Assembly (NCBI RefSeq): GCF_003201935.1
Contig: NZ_QJJL01000002.1
Location: 620,001 to 684,000 of the forward strand
Length of the DNA stretch: 64,000 bases
Reading direction: 5' to 3'
DNA from: Loktanella sp. PT4BL
Lineage (GTDB): Bacteria > Pseudomonadota > Alphaproteobacteria > Rhodobacterales > Rhodobacteraceae
Shown piece by piece: positions 17,583-26,529 of this stretch. Under the pieces are notes generated by a model that was not told the DNA's origin, searched no databases, and saw only the letters and a program-made list of their open reading frames with translations. Each line of letters begins with the position of its first letter. Within the stretch, counting starts at the first letter, position 1. A program made the position numbers and the translations under genes.

Positions 17583-18899
17583 TCAAGCCTTGCCGCGCAA
17601 CATGGCGTTATAGGTGGCTTTCAACGCCACTTCCTTCATCAACCAACTGATCCAGAGCTCTTCCAAAGGTGCGATGACACCCGGAAAGGACGGGGTCAGG
17701 TTGTTGTTGTAGTCGAACTCAATGAGCATCGCGCGACCGACGCGGGTGATCAGCGGGCAGGATGTATAGCCCTCGTAGATCAGGCTTGCGTCACGCCCTT
17801 CAATCGCTGCGATCAGGTGATCTTCAACGACAGGGACCTGCCATTTCACAGAGGCCGCAGTTTTGCCTTTGGGTACCCCCGCCACATCACCCAGCGCAAA
17901 GATATCGGGATAGCGCAGATGGCGAAGCGTATGTTGGTCAACCTCGACCCAGCCCTGATCTGTCCACTTGTCCGCCCAACTCAAACCCGACTGCCGAATG
18001 ACGTCGGGTGCGCGTTGCGGCGGGATGACGTGAAGGTAGTCATACGCCATCTCGGTGTCCCCGTCTGGGGTGTCAAAGGTTGCGATTTTGCGGCCCGCGT
18101 CAACGGCCTTCAGCACATGACTATAGTGGGGGGTGATCCCGCGGTCCTCGAACAGCATCCGCACTTTCTCGGAGACGATCGGCACGCCAAACAGACTGTT
18201 GTTGTTGGCGGCATAGTGCATTTCATGCTTGCCCGCACCAGCCGTACGGGTGGCGATGTCTTCGATCAGGAAGGTATGCTTGAGCGGCGCGCCCGCGCAT
18301 TTCATTTCCGTCGCAGGGCGCGTGAAAACACCGACACCGCCCTCTTCGGCGAACCGCGATGCTGCTTCCCATGTTTTGGCCGCATATTGCGGTCCGGCAT
18401 AAAGCGCACCGATGCCGTTTGTGCCGACCATATCCAGCGAGAACCCTTCGATAGCGTCATGATCCAGCACAAGACCGGGCGCGACGATCAGGAAGTCGTA
18501 AGGCAGCGATTGTCCACCGGACGTATCAACAACCTTGGTGATCGGATCAATTGCAGCGGCGGCCTCTGGAACCAGAGTGATGCCCGCAGGTAGCCAGTCC
18601 GTGGTTCTCGACTGGGTGTAGGACGCAGGCTTCAGGCCTGCCGCGACCAGTGACAAACCGGGCTGATAGAGATGCTCGGCACTGGGATCGAGGATCGTGA
18701 TATCCGCGCCCTCCAACCGTCTGACCAGCCGGTTGACCAGCGCCGTGCCGGCGGCCCCTGCCCCGATAATCACGATACGGGCGCTGGTTTGGACCGCCTG
18801 TGCCATTGCCGGGCGGACAGCCGCCGCTGTTGCAAGCCCGCCAGCGGCAAGCGCCAGAAATGCGCGGCGCGAGGCTTTCAATTCATTCATGTCTCTCAT
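17583..18899 (-). CDS. sqr: Type II sulfide:quinone oxidoreductase with a twin-arginine signal
   Basis: The flavoprotein oxidises sulfide, passes electrons to the quinone pool and puts sulfane sulfur on an acceptor. A Tat signal (KASRRAFLALAAGG, cleavage after AMA near residue 33) precedes FAD-binding RIVIIGAGAAGTAL. HLYQPGLSLVAAG, KCAGAP (Cys201) and YTSCPLITRVG (Cys381) match the type II, SQOR-like group that keeps only two redox cysteines. FALGDVAGVPKGKTAA is the C-terminal FAD block. Length is 438 residues. The start at 18899 follows GAAGGA. Quinol produced could be oxidised by the cytochrome bd encoded upstream in the same operon. Confidence 0.85.
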   Translation of the reverse strand: MRDMNELKASRRAFLALAAGGLATAAAVRPAMAQAVQTSARIVIIGAGAAGTALVNRLVRRLEGADITILDPSAEHLYQPGLSLVAAGLKPASYTQSRTTDWLPAGITLVPEAAAAIDPITKVVDTSGGQSLPYDFLIVAPGLVLDHDAIEGFSLDMVGTNGIGALYAGPQYAAKTWEAASRFAEEGGVGVFTRPATEMKCAGAPLKHTFLIEDIATRTAGAGKHEMHYAANNNSLFGVPIVSEKVRMLFEDRGITPHYSHVLKAVDAGRKIATFDTPDGDTEMAYDYLHVIPPQRAPDVIRQSGLSWADKWTDQGWVEVDQHTLRHLRYPDIFALGDVAGVPKGKTAASVKWQVPVVEDHLIAAIEGRDASLIYEGYTSCPLITRVGRAMLIEFDYNNNLTPSFPGVIAPLEELWISWLMKEVALKATYNAMLRGKA

Positions 18900-18965
18900 C
18901 TCGACATCCTTCTTTTTGTCCGTGCGTAAAAGGGTGGCGCAAGCGGACGTATTTGGACCAAAAAC

Positions 18966-19943
18966 TCATTCCGGCACGCAGATTTTACCTGCGCGGACGG
19001 CCAGTGCTGTGCGAAATATCAAAAGGGCCACAACCGCGATGAGGAGCACCAAGAGGCTTGCCCCGATAAACCGGTGTGCAGCGGATCCGACGGCCTGCGC
19101 ATAGCCGAAACTGGCGATGGAAAGTGCGGCGATGGGAAACGAAAGCGCCCACCACGAGAGGGCGAACGGCAATTTGCGCAGCTTGGCGGCCTGTGTCGTC
19201 ACCAGCAGTGCAAAAACATAGGCCGCACTCAGCAGGAAATGCCCGAAAGCGCCGACGTCGCCCTCCAGACGCAGCCATGCCGTAAAGGCGACAGCAGGCG
19301 GTGCGACAAGGATCATCAGCGTGGGTACCATCTTGCCCGGCATGGGATCGTGGAACATCAGGCGGTTCATGACCAAGGTCAGCAGCACCACCCAGAACAT
19401 CAGACCGCCCGAAAAGAACAGCCAGGAAATTTCGATGTAACCAAAGTGGCTCCCCGCAAGCGGCACGATGACGTTACCAACCGCAGGAATGAACCATGCC
19501 GGTGTCATCATACCGGTCTGGAACGGACGGTGCCCGATCCATGCAGAAATCACCGCAAGGGCAAGAACGCCCTGCAAGGCAGTGGCAAAAAGCCAAAGTG
19601 GCGCGGCAACACGTGGTGCGACCTCGACAAGGGCTGTCGCCAGAAGGAGCAGCGAAATCGAGATTGCTGGAAAGAACGCGATTTTGACCGGATGGTGCCA
19701 GTCCTCGACCACCTTGTCCGGATACCGCAGCGCCTTGGCCAGATAGCCCAGCGCCACGGCAGCCAGCATCGCCACGGATAGCGCAAGCACCGCCATTGAG
19801 ACGGTATGCGTCCTGTCAAAGGTGGTTTCTGCCGCACGCAGGCTAAGCGTCAGCCCCATCATTCCCATGCCAATGGCAAAGAGTGTGATCGGAAAGTTGG
19901 CAAGCCGCGCGTGGCTTTGATGATCCGTCGCTGTGTCTGTCAT
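18966..19943 (-). CDS. SLAC1/TehA (tellurite-resistance/dicarboxylate transporter) family channel
   Basis: The 325-residue protein has about ten membrane helices, beginning with LANFPITLFAIGMGMMGLTL. It includes the family segments WHHPVKIAFFPAISISLLLL and MMTPAWFIPAVGNVIVPLAG. Members are anion channels or exporters (malate, sulfite, tellurite). It lies between cydX and sqr in one operon, which suggests an anion connected to sulfide oxidation, most simply sulfite; this is inference. ATG 19943 follows AAGAG; an upstream in-frame ATG at 20006 would add 21 non-family residues. Confidence 0.85.
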   Translation of the reverse strand: MTDTATDHQSHARLANFPITLFAIGMGMMGLTLSLRAAETTFDRTHTVSMAVLALSVAMLAAVALGYLAKALRYPDKVVEDWHHPVKIAFFPAISISLLLLATALVEVAPRVAAPLWLFATALQGVLALAVISAWIGHRPFQTGMMTPAWFIPAVGNVIVPLAGSHFGYIEISWLFFSGGLMFWVVLLTLVMNRLMFHDPMPGKMVPTLMILVAPPAVAFTAWLRLEGDVGAFGHFLLSAAYVFALLVTTQAAKLRKLPFALSWWALSFPIAALSIASFGYAQAVGSAAHRFIGASLLVLLIAVVALLIFRTALAVRAGKICVPE

Positions 19944-20024
19944 GGGTCTACTCTTTGGCGTTGAAATGTCGGGTTGGAGGTGCGGCGGCAACAAGGGGAG
20001 GGCCACCGCCGCACCGCCGCCAAC

Positions 20025-20165
20025 TCAGGATCGACGATCCTGAATTCGGGTTGCCGAACCTTCAGCAATTGTTTGTTCGTCTTCTTTCATCTCAAGCCAC
20101 ATCGCATTCATAACGGCGAAAATAGCGGCCAGCGGGAGGCCAAGGAGCCAAGCGAAATACCACAT
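20025..20165 (-). CDS. cydX: Cytochrome bd small subunit CydX
   Basis: A 46-residue single-helix protein starting MWYFAWLLGLPLAAIFAV, followed by NAMWLEMKEDE, the diagnostic CydX/CbdX sequence. CydX stabilises the CydAB haems. The ATG is preceded by GGAAAC and lies 15 bases after the cydB stop. A 17-bp dyad with 8-base arms (20026-20042) overlaps the last codons, which could slow ribosomes or mark an mRNA end before the SLAC1 gene. A frame this short is easily overlooked. Confidence 0.93.
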   Translation of the reverse strand: MWYFAWLLGLPLAAIFAVMNAMWLEMKEDEQTIAEGSATRIQDRRS

Positions 20166-20180
20166 CGGGGTTTCCTTTCT

Positions 20181-21344
20181 TCAGTAAACGGAGTGGGAGT
20201 TTTCCGAGACATCGTCCTCGGTGACCTTGCCCCACAGCACTTTGTAGACCCAGGCGGTGTACATCAGGATCAGCGGCATAAAGATCGCCGTAACCACCAG
20301 CATGATGAACAACGTCAGGTGCGAGGATGAACTGTTCCAGACGGTCAGCGACGATTGCGGATCGCTGGAGCTGGGCATGATGAAGGGGAACATCGTCAGC
20401 CCAACAGACGAGATCACACCAAGGATCGCCATTTTGGAGAACAGCAGGGTCGAGACTTCGCGCCCTGCCCGCAGACCGGCAAAGGTCAGCAAGCCCCCCA
20501 TGATGCCCATGACAGGCGCCACAACGATCCACGGGCGATCAGCATAGGCCGAAAGCCAGCTTGCTGTGCGTTCAACCTCGAAGTGCAGCGGGTTTGACGG
20601 GCCGTTGGTCACATAGTCACCGACGATGCGGAAACCGTCGATCCCCACAGCCATCCACAGACCTGCCAGAATATAGGTGCCCACCGCCACCAGAGCGGCA
20701 AGCGATCCGATTGCACGGGCACGTGTCTGCACCACACCTTCGGCTTTCAGCGTCAGCCAAGCGCCCCCGTGCATGACCAGCATCGCAAAGGACACCACAC
20801 CCGCAAGGATCGAAAACGGATCAAGCAGGCCGATGAACTTCATGTACCACGCGCCTTCATAGATCGTGTGCAGGTCATCGGTGAAGTGGAACGGCACGCC
20901 CTGGATCACATTGCCTACGGCCACGCCAAAGAGCAGCGCAGGCACCGCACCCGAGGCAAACAGCGCCCAGTCCCATGCGTTGCGCCAGCGCGGATCCTCC
21001 CGCTTGGAGCGATATTTGAATGCAACGGGCCGCACGATGAAGGCCGCGAGAATGACAAACATCGCAAGATAGAAGCCTGAAAAGCTGACCGCGTAGAGTG
21101 GTGGCCATGCGGCAAAGATCGCGCCGCCACCCAAGATGAACCAGACCTGGTTCCCTTCCCAAACGGGGCCGACCGTGTTGATCGCAACGCGGCGTTCGAG
21201 ATCGGTCTTGCCGACGAAGGGCAGCAGGGTACCAACCCCCATGTCGAACCCGTCTGTCAGGGCAAATCCGATCAGCAAGACCCCAAGCAGGCCCCACCAG
21301 ATCACGCGCAGTACTTCATAGCTGACTAATTCATGCAGGATCAT
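20181..21344 (-). CDS. cydB: Cytochrome bd ubiquinol oxidase subunit II
   Basis: CydB pairs with CydA in the high-affinity quinol oxidase of the inner membrane. The 387-residue protein has about eight or nine helices. It begins with the cytochrome bd-II motif VIWWGLLGVLLIGFALTDGF, then a Gln/Asn-rich WEGNQVWFILGGGAIFAAWP segment found in all CydB. It starts 5 bases after the cydA stop and is followed by cydX, so the three are coupled. Confidence 0.96.
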   Translation of the reverse strand: MILHELVSYEVLRVIWWGLLGVLLIGFALTDGFDMGVGTLLPFVGKTDLERRVAINTVGPVWEGNQVWFILGGGAIFAAWPPLYAVSFSGFYLAMFVILAAFIVRPVAFKYRSKREDPRWRNAWDWALFASGAVPALLFGVAVGNVIQGVPFHFTDDLHTIYEGAWYMKFIGLLDPFSILAGVVSFAMLVMHGGAWLTLKAEGVVQTRARAIGSLAALVAVGTYILAGLWMAVGIDGFRIVGDYVTNGPSNPLHFEVERTASWLSAYADRPWIVVAPVMGIMGGLLTFAGLRAGREVSTLLFSKMAILGVISSVGLTMFPFIMPSSSDPQSSLTVWNSSSSHLTLFIMLVVTAIFMPLILMYTAWVYKVLWGKVTEDDVSENSHSVY

Positions 21345-21349
21345 AACTG

Positions 21350-22972
21350 TTACTCCGCTGGCTGCATTTCGGGCTGGGCGATTGCGTCTGCATTGCGCCG
21401 GCCGGCAAGGCGATCATGGTGGCGCGCCACCCACGCGTCGGTTTCTTCAACATCCTGGAACGGTCCCTTGCGGATGTATTTGATCATCAGGCCCATCTCG
21501 ATGATGAACAGGACCGTGTAGAAGATGATGAAACCCGCCAGTGTGATCGCCACCTCTGTCATCGACAGGGCCGATACGGACATGGCAGTGGGCAACACCC
21601 CGTCCACCGTCCAAGGCTGGCGGCCAAACTCGGCCACGAACCAGCCCATTTCGGCGGCAATCCATGGTGCAGGGATCATCCAGACCGCCAGATGCAAGGC
21701 TGGTCGTGGGAAGTTCATGCCCTTGAACGAGGCGCGATAGAAGAAATAGGCCATCGTCCCGATGAACCCGAAGCCAAGGCCGACCATGATGCGGAAAGCC
21801 CAGAACAATGGCCAGACCGTCGGTACCGTGTCGTTTGCGGCCAAGACGATCTGCTCCTCGGTCGCGTCACGCGGGTCATCCACATAGCGTTTCAGCAAGA
21901 AGGCAAAGCCCAGATCGGCAGAGTGCGCTTCGAATTGCGCGCTCACTGCTGGGGTGGCCGCATCGCGCAGTTCGCGGATTTCCATCAAGGCGTCATAGGC
22001 GATCAGTCCTGAACGGATACGATCCTCGGCTTGCGCCACCAGATCATTGATCCCGGGAATTTCGGTGGTCAGCGACCGCGTTCCGATCAGGCCCATCGCC
22101 CAAGGGATTTCGATGGCGTAATGCGTCTCGCGTGTTTCCTGATCCGGAAAACCGACAAGGTTAAAGGGTGCAGGTGCTTCGTGCGTCTCCCACATTGCCT
22201 CGATCGCCGCGAGCTTCATCTTCTGGCTGTGTGTCGCGGAATAACCGGATTCGTCACCAAGCAGGACAACCGAGAACGCAGAGGCCAGACCGAACGCGGC
22301 AGCGACCGTGATGGATCGGCGGGCCAGTTCGATGTGACGGCTCTTGAGCAGATACCAGGCAGAGACACCGATCACAAAGACCGACGCAGTGACATATCCT
22401 GCCGAAACAGTGTGCACAAATTTCGCCTGCGCGACCTCGTTAAAGAGCACGGCAAAGAAATCCGTCATCTCCATACGCATAGTCATCGGGTTGAATTCAG
22501 CCCCGACCGGGTTTTGCATCCAGCCATTGGCGATCAGGATCCAGAGCGCTGAGAAGTTCGAGCCAATGGCAACCAGCCAGGCCACGGTCAGGTGGGCGAC
22601 TTTGCTCAGCTTGTCCCAACCGAAAAAGAAAAGCCCGACAAAGGTGGCCTCAAGGAAAAAGGCCATCAGACCTTCGATCGCCAAGGGCGCACCAAAGATG
22701 TCGCCGACATAGTGGCTGTAATAGCTCCAGTTCATGCCGAACTGGAATTCCATCGTAATGCCCGTTGCCACCCCGAGAACAAAGTTGATCCCGAAAAGTG
22801 TGCCCCAAAACTTCGTCATTTGCCGCCAGATCGGGCGGTTTGTCATCACATAGACCGTCTCCATGATCGCCACGAGGATCGACAGACCCAGCGTCAGCGG
22901 CACGAAGAGGAAGTGATACATCGCTGTCAGCGCAAATTGCAGACGCGACAGCTCAACGATCCCAAATTCCAT
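21350..22972 (-). CDS. cydA: Cytochrome bd ubiquinol oxidase subunit I
   Basis: CydA binds haems b558, b595 and d and oxidises quinol without pumping protons. The N-terminus MEFGIVELSRLQFALTAMYH carries the axial His near residue 20; the second His is in FVHTVSAGYV. A long periplasmic Q-loop between GFPDQETRETHYAIEIPWA and DTVPTVWPLFWAFRIMVG marks the E. coli-like long-loop subgroup, in line with a CydX partner. ATG 22972 follows GGAG by 8 bases and gives 540 residues; a start 51 bases upstream is not family-like. It heads a cydABX-SLAC1-sqr-DUF5368 operon whose promoter carries an FNR box and an Rrf2-type dyad. Confidence 0.95.
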   Translation of the reverse strand: MEFGIVELSRLQFALTAMYHFLFVPLTLGLSILVAIMETVYVMTNRPIWRQMTKFWGTLFGINFVLGVATGITMEFQFGMNWSYYSHYVGDIFGAPLAIEGLMAFFLEATFVGLFFFGWDKLSKVAHLTVAWLVAIGSNFSALWILIANGWMQNPVGAEFNPMTMRMEMTDFFAVLFNEVAQAKFVHTVSAGYVTASVFVIGVSAWYLLKSRHIELARRSITVAAAFGLASAFSVVLLGDESGYSATHSQKMKLAAIEAMWETHEAPAPFNLVGFPDQETRETHYAIEIPWAMGLIGTRSLTTEIPGINDLVAQAEDRIRSGLIAYDALMEIRELRDAATPAVSAQFEAHSADLGFAFLLKRYVDDPRDATEEQIVLAANDTVPTVWPLFWAFRIMVGLGFGFIGTMAYFFYRASFKGMNFPRPALHLAVWMIPAPWIAAEMGWFVAEFGRQPWTVDGVLPTAMSVSALSMTEVAITLAGFIIFYTVLFIIEMGLMIKYIRKGPFQDVEETDAWVARHHDRLAGRRNADAIAQPEMQPAE

Positions 22973-22988
22973 ATCTCTTGCTCCGGAT

Positions 22989-23011
22989 ATCGGGGGACGA
23001 ATCCCCCCGAT
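22989..23011 (-). promoter_or_regulatory. Hairpin in the cydA 5' leader
   Basis: ATCGGGGG and CCCCCGAT form an 8-bp perfect stem with a 7-base loop, 16 bases upstream of the cydA start codon and just beyond its GGAG site. It could protect the mRNA or modulate translation. Confidence 0.5.
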
Positions 23012-23016
23012 TTCAA

Positions 23017-23032
23017 ATTCCAACTATGGAAT
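23017..23032. promoter_or_regulatory. Dyad ATTCCA-N4-TGGAAT in the cydA promoter, candidate Rrf2/NsrR-type operator
   Basis: Perfect 6-base arms surround ACTA. A near-identical element occurs at 28367-28382 in the promoter of the TsoY-like membrane gene. Both lie just downstream of a perfect FNR box. If FNR acts at about -41.5, this dyad covers the transcription start, where a repressor would block RNA polymerase. The likely protein is the Rrf2 regulator encoded nearby; that link is inference. Confidence 0.55.
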
Positions 23033-23059
23033 GTATCTGATGCGAAGACCCGGGCGACC

Positions 23060-23073
23060 TTGATCTAGATCAA
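23060..23073. promoter_or_regulatory. FNR/FnrL box upstream of cydA
   Basis: TTGATCTAGATCAA matches the FNR consensus TTGAT-N4-ATCAA in all ten specified positions. It lies about 90 bases before the cydA start and 42 bases centre-to-centre from the ATTCCA dyad, as expected for an activator of a low-oxygen oxidase. Confidence 0.85.
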
Positions 23074-23095
23074 TAAGATGTATTTCATATACAAC

Positions 23096-24736
23096 TTAAA
23101 TGAGGCTCACTGTCCGATCCGCAAATGCGGTTTCGATCCGGCGATGGGCCGCGATCAGGATGCCCGCATCGGGCAAGAACCGGCGGACACCCTCGAGTAC
23201 GGCTTGGGCAGTGGTTTCATCCAACCCTTCCGTTGGTTCATCAAGCAGCAAAACCTTTGGGCGACGCAGCAGAACACGTGCCAAAACCAATCGGCGCGCC
23301 TCGCCCCCCGATAACCCTTCGCCACGCGCACCGAGCATGGTTTGCAGCCCGTCTCTTGCCTCAATGACATCCAAAAGCTGAACCGCATCGAGGACCTGCC
23401 ACAATGTGGTATCGTCGCTCTCAGGCGCCGCGAGGCGAAGCGCCTCTGCGATCGTTCCACCCATCAAAGCACTGCGCTGCGGCAAGAGCGCGACAGTATC
23501 ACGCAACGACGGCTCATCCCAATCCGCGACCGGCAAACCGCCCAGCGTCATCATGCCCGCCGCAACCGGATGCAGGCCCGCAACAGACAAAAGCAGGGTT
23601 GATTTCCCGGACCCGCTCGGACCGGTCAGAGCGACGGTCTCACGTGGCCCCACAGTGAGGGTCAGATCGTCAAAGACAGGAACGCTGGAAAGCGGACGGG
23701 TCAGCCGCACACCATGGATATTCAGATATCCGCCCGCCCCCGCAGAAACCGGCCGTTCTGCGGGTGACACCTTGATGTCGCGAGAGACACGTCTGGCCGC
23801 CTCTGCCATGCGTCCCAAATCGCTTGCGGCGCGGCGCAGAGACGCAATCGTTTCTGCCAATGCAAGAGCGGCAAAAAACCCGAGGGCTGCGAATGCCGGC
23901 GCAAATTCGCCCGCTTGCGCCTTGGTCATACCCAGCCAAAGAGTGCCACCCGCCACCAGCGTCCCAAGCATTTGCAGCGCCGCACCGGTCAGACGCTCGG
24001 CGCGGTCTTGTTGTACCTGTAATGCGCGGCGTCGGCTGTCCGCCGTCACTGCGAAATCAGCCTGCGCAATCAATCTGCCCTGCACGGCCAGATCGCGCCG
24101 CCCCCGGATCAGATCAATCAGACGCGACCGGAACGCCTGAGCCGCTGCCTCTGTGCGGCGGGACAGAGACGCGGTCTTGCGCGTCGCGTATAAAAAGATC
24201 GCGGCGCTGCCCAAAACGTATCCCGCGAAAATCCACAGTGCGACCGACAGTCCGATCAAGGCCCAGAGTACGACGAACACAGCCGCTTGGACGAGCACCC
24301 CCGCCAGAACCGGCAGCACAAGCCGCAGCACCACCCCGTCAAGAACATCAATGTCAGCCGTCAAACGGTTGAGCGCCTGTGCCCCGCGGGTGCGGATCAT
24401 CCTGTCGTATGAGGCCGCAACAAATCCGCCAAGCAACCGCACACGTAACGATTCCAGCGCGCGAAGTGTGGCGTCATGGGTCAGCACGCGCTCTCCGTAA
24501 CGTCCCGCAGCGCGGCCGAGCGCCAGAAAGCGCACCATCGCGGACGGGCGAAAAACGTCAAAGACCGCACCTGTCCCTGCCAGACCTGCAGCAGCGGCGG
24601 CTGTGATAAACCAGCCCGACAACCCAAGCAAAGCGGCACCCATCGCAAGCACAACAAAGCTGAGCGCGGCACCCCGCCAAAGAGAGGTGGGCTGTTCACG
24701 CAGGATCAGTCGGAAAATACGCCACAGAGCCTTCAT
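23096..24736 (-). CDS. cydC: Thiol reductant ABC exporter subunit CydC
   Basis: CydC is half of the CydDC exporter, which sends cysteine or glutathione to the periplasm and is needed for cytochrome bd assembly. An N-terminal six-helix transmembrane domain (SLWRGAALSFVVLAMGAALL onwards) precedes the ATPase domain with Walker A GPSGSGKSTLL, signature LSGGEARRL and Walker B VLLLDEPTEGLD. Length is 546 residues. The start overlaps the cydD stop by four bases. It ends 123 bases before cydA. Confidence 0.93.
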   Translation of the reverse strand: MKALWRIFRLILREQPTSLWRGAALSFVVLAMGAALLGLSGWFITAAAAAGLAGTGAVFDVFRPSAMVRFLALGRAAGRYGERVLTHDATLRALESLRVRLLGGFVAASYDRMIRTRGAQALNRLTADIDVLDGVVLRLVLPVLAGVLVQAAVFVVLWALIGLSVALWIFAGYVLGSAAIFLYATRKTASLSRRTEAAAQAFRSRLIDLIRGRRDLAVQGRLIAQADFAVTADSRRRALQVQQDRAERLTGAALQMLGTLVAGGTLWLGMTKAQAGEFAPAFAALGFFAALALAETIASLRRAASDLGRMAEAARRVSRDIKVSPAERPVSAGAGGYLNIHGVRLTRPLSSVPVFDDLTLTVGPRETVALTGPSGSGKSTLLLSVAGLHPVAAGMMTLGGLPVADWDEPSLRDTVALLPQRSALMGGTIAEALRLAAPESDDTTLWQVLDAVQLLDVIEARDGLQTMLGARGEGLSGGEARRLVLARVLLRRPKVLLLDEPTEGLDETTAQAVLEGVRRFLPDAGILIAAHRRIETAFADRTVSLI

Positions 24737-26400
24737 GGCATGGTTCCGATCCGGATGATCCGGTCCATCTTTGCCGCGAGATTGCGATCATGGGTCGCAA
24801 CGATCAGCGTTGCACCGCGTTGCGCTTGTGTCAGCAGACCTTGGGTCACTGCCGCCGCGGTCTTTGCATCAAGATCCGCCGTCGGTTCATCCGCCAGAAT
24901 GACATCCGGCGCACCAAGAATGGCCCGCGCCAATGTGATCCGGCGCGCCTCACCGCCCGAGAGGCCCCCACCGGTTTCGCCAAGCCGCGTATGCAATCCC
25001 TGCGGCAGTCCGGCCACAACATCGCCGACCGCCGCCAGTTCCAAGGCCTGCGTCGGATCGGTCGCGCGCCCCAGTGTCAGATTGTGGCGCAAACTGGCAT
25101 TCAGGAAATGCGGCGACTGTGGCATCCATCCGATCCGGGCCCGCCATGCATCCGCCGTATCCTGATCAAGCGGCTGGCCTGCCACCGTCACCTTGCCCGA
25201 TGCTGGCTGAAGCAGGCCAGCGATCATGCGCAGGACAGACGTCTTGCCTGCCCCGCTTGGCCCCATCAGGGCAACTGTTTCGCCGGGCGCTATGGCAATA
25301 TCATCCAAAACGGCACCACCCGGCAAAGCGCAGCCCTGCAATGACGCACTGGCAGGGCCGCTGAGCGGGCTTTCCGGCGCACCCTGCCCCAGCAAGGTCA
25401 GCGTCTCGGCCCCGTCCCATGCGCTTAAATCTTCAAACACCGCACCGGCGGCGGCTTTGTCATGCCATGCCGCGGCCAGATCGCGCATCGGCTGATAGAA
25501 TTCAGGGGCCAACAACAGCAAGAAGATACCGGCCTGCGGCGTGAGCGGACCACCCCAAGTGCCGAATTCAAGGGCCCCCAGAAGCGAGAAACCGACAAAC
25601 ACCGCAACCATTGCAACACCAATCGCGGCAAAAAGCTCCAACACGGTCGAGGATAGAAACGCAACCCGCAGGACGGCCATCGTGCGGTGGCGCAAGTCGC
25701 TTGCCTTCGCAGAGAAGCCATCAAGCACCGGTTTGCTTGCCCCCAAAAGACGGATGTCGACAAGTGCCGACAACCGCTCAACCAGAAGATCGTTGAGGGT
25801 GCCGATCTCGGCCATCTGGCGGCGGCTGGCATCTTTGGCCGCCAGTCCGACAAGTGCCATGAAGACAGGGATCAAGGGCCCCGATATCATCAGGACCACG
25901 GCGACCGCCCATGAAAACCAAAGCGCAAGGGCGAAGATGACAAACGGTAAGATCATCACGCGCGCCCGGGCCGATGCATAGCGGGTGATGTAAGGGATCA
26001 GAAGATCCAGCTTCTCCGCGGCCAGGGCTGAAATGCTACCGGCACCGCCAAAGGCACTATCGGATGCACGCCGCGCTTCGGACGCCACGATCTGCAAACG
26101 TGCCGCATGAACCACGCGCTGCGCGGCCGTTTCCGCAAGTGCTTCAGATTTGTATCCCAGAATGACACGGAGCCCCCCAAGCATGAAAAAGCCCGCCGCC
26201 AACAGAAACGGCGACACTTGCGCCCCCGTCAGCAGCCCGCCCAACGCGAAGGCGACAAGCCCTGCCTGCACCGGCCAGACAAGGTTGGCCAAAACTGCAA
26301 AAACAGCCGCTTTTTTCTGAAGGCTACGGCCAGGTGACAGCCAATCACGTGGGCCAATTGTTTTGTCCTGTGCGTCGGTCAGGCCATTCTTATGCGCCAC
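24733..26400 (-). CDS. cydD: Thiol reductant ABC exporter subunit CydD
   Basis: The partner of CydC has an N-terminal membrane domain (KKAAVFAVLANLVWPVQAGL onwards) and an ATPase domain with Walker A GPSGAGKTSVLR, LSGGEARRI and VILADEPTADLD. I prefer the GTG at 26400 (MAHKNGLTDAQDKT, 555 residues) because GAGG lies 5 bases before it. The frame is open to 26496, but that extension would cover the FNR-like site in the divergent promoter region and is not CydD-like. Expression of the exporter next to cydABX fits co-induction of the oxidase and its assembly factor. Confidence 0.92.
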   Translation of the reverse strand: MAHKNGLTDAQDKTIGPRDWLSPGRSLQKKAAVFAVLANLVWPVQAGLVAFALGGLLTGAQVSPFLLAAGFFMLGGLRVILGYKSEALAETAAQRVVHAARLQIVASEARRASDSAFGGAGSISALAAEKLDLLIPYITRYASARARVMILPFVIFALALWFSWAVAVVLMISGPLIPVFMALVGLAAKDASRRQMAEIGTLNDLLVERLSALVDIRLLGASKPVLDGFSAKASDLRHRTMAVLRVAFLSSTVLELFAAIGVAMVAVFVGFSLLGALEFGTWGGPLTPQAGIFLLLLAPEFYQPMRDLAAAWHDKAAAGAVFEDLSAWDGAETLTLLGQGAPESPLSGPASASLQGCALPGGAVLDDIAIAPGETVALMGPSGAGKTSVLRMIAGLLQPASGKVTVAGQPLDQDTADAWRARIGWMPQSPHFLNASLRHNLTLGRATDPTQALELAAVGDVVAGLPQGLHTRLGETGGGLSGGEARRITLARAILGAPDVILADEPTADLDAKTAAAVTQGLLTQAQRGATLIVATHDRNLAAKMDRIIRIGTMP

Positions 26401-26457
26401 GCAAACCTCATAACTTGATTCTTGAATACCAGATAAAGAAGTTTTCTTGGCAAGGGC

Positions 26458-26471
26458 GTGATCTAGATCAA
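26458..26471. promoter_or_regulatory. Near-consensus FNR box between cydD and the Rrf2 regulator
   Basis: GTGATCTAGATCAA differs from TTGAT-N4-ATCAA at one position (first T to G). It lies 58 bases from the cydD GTG and 59 bases from the Rrf2 ATG, so it could serve either divergent gene. Confidence 0.65.
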
Positions 26472-26529
26472 ACAAATGTCCTGCGATGCGGACCAAAGTG
26501 GTGAAACACGAATCCTTGATGGGACTTAT

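Noticed and set aside
17547..18593. 348-residue + strand frame
   Set aside because: Antisense shadow of the sulfide:quinone oxidoreductase gene.
26401..26496. N-terminal extension of CydD to 26496
   Set aside because: It would cover the near-FNR site and is not CydD-like; GTG 26400 with GAGG is better.
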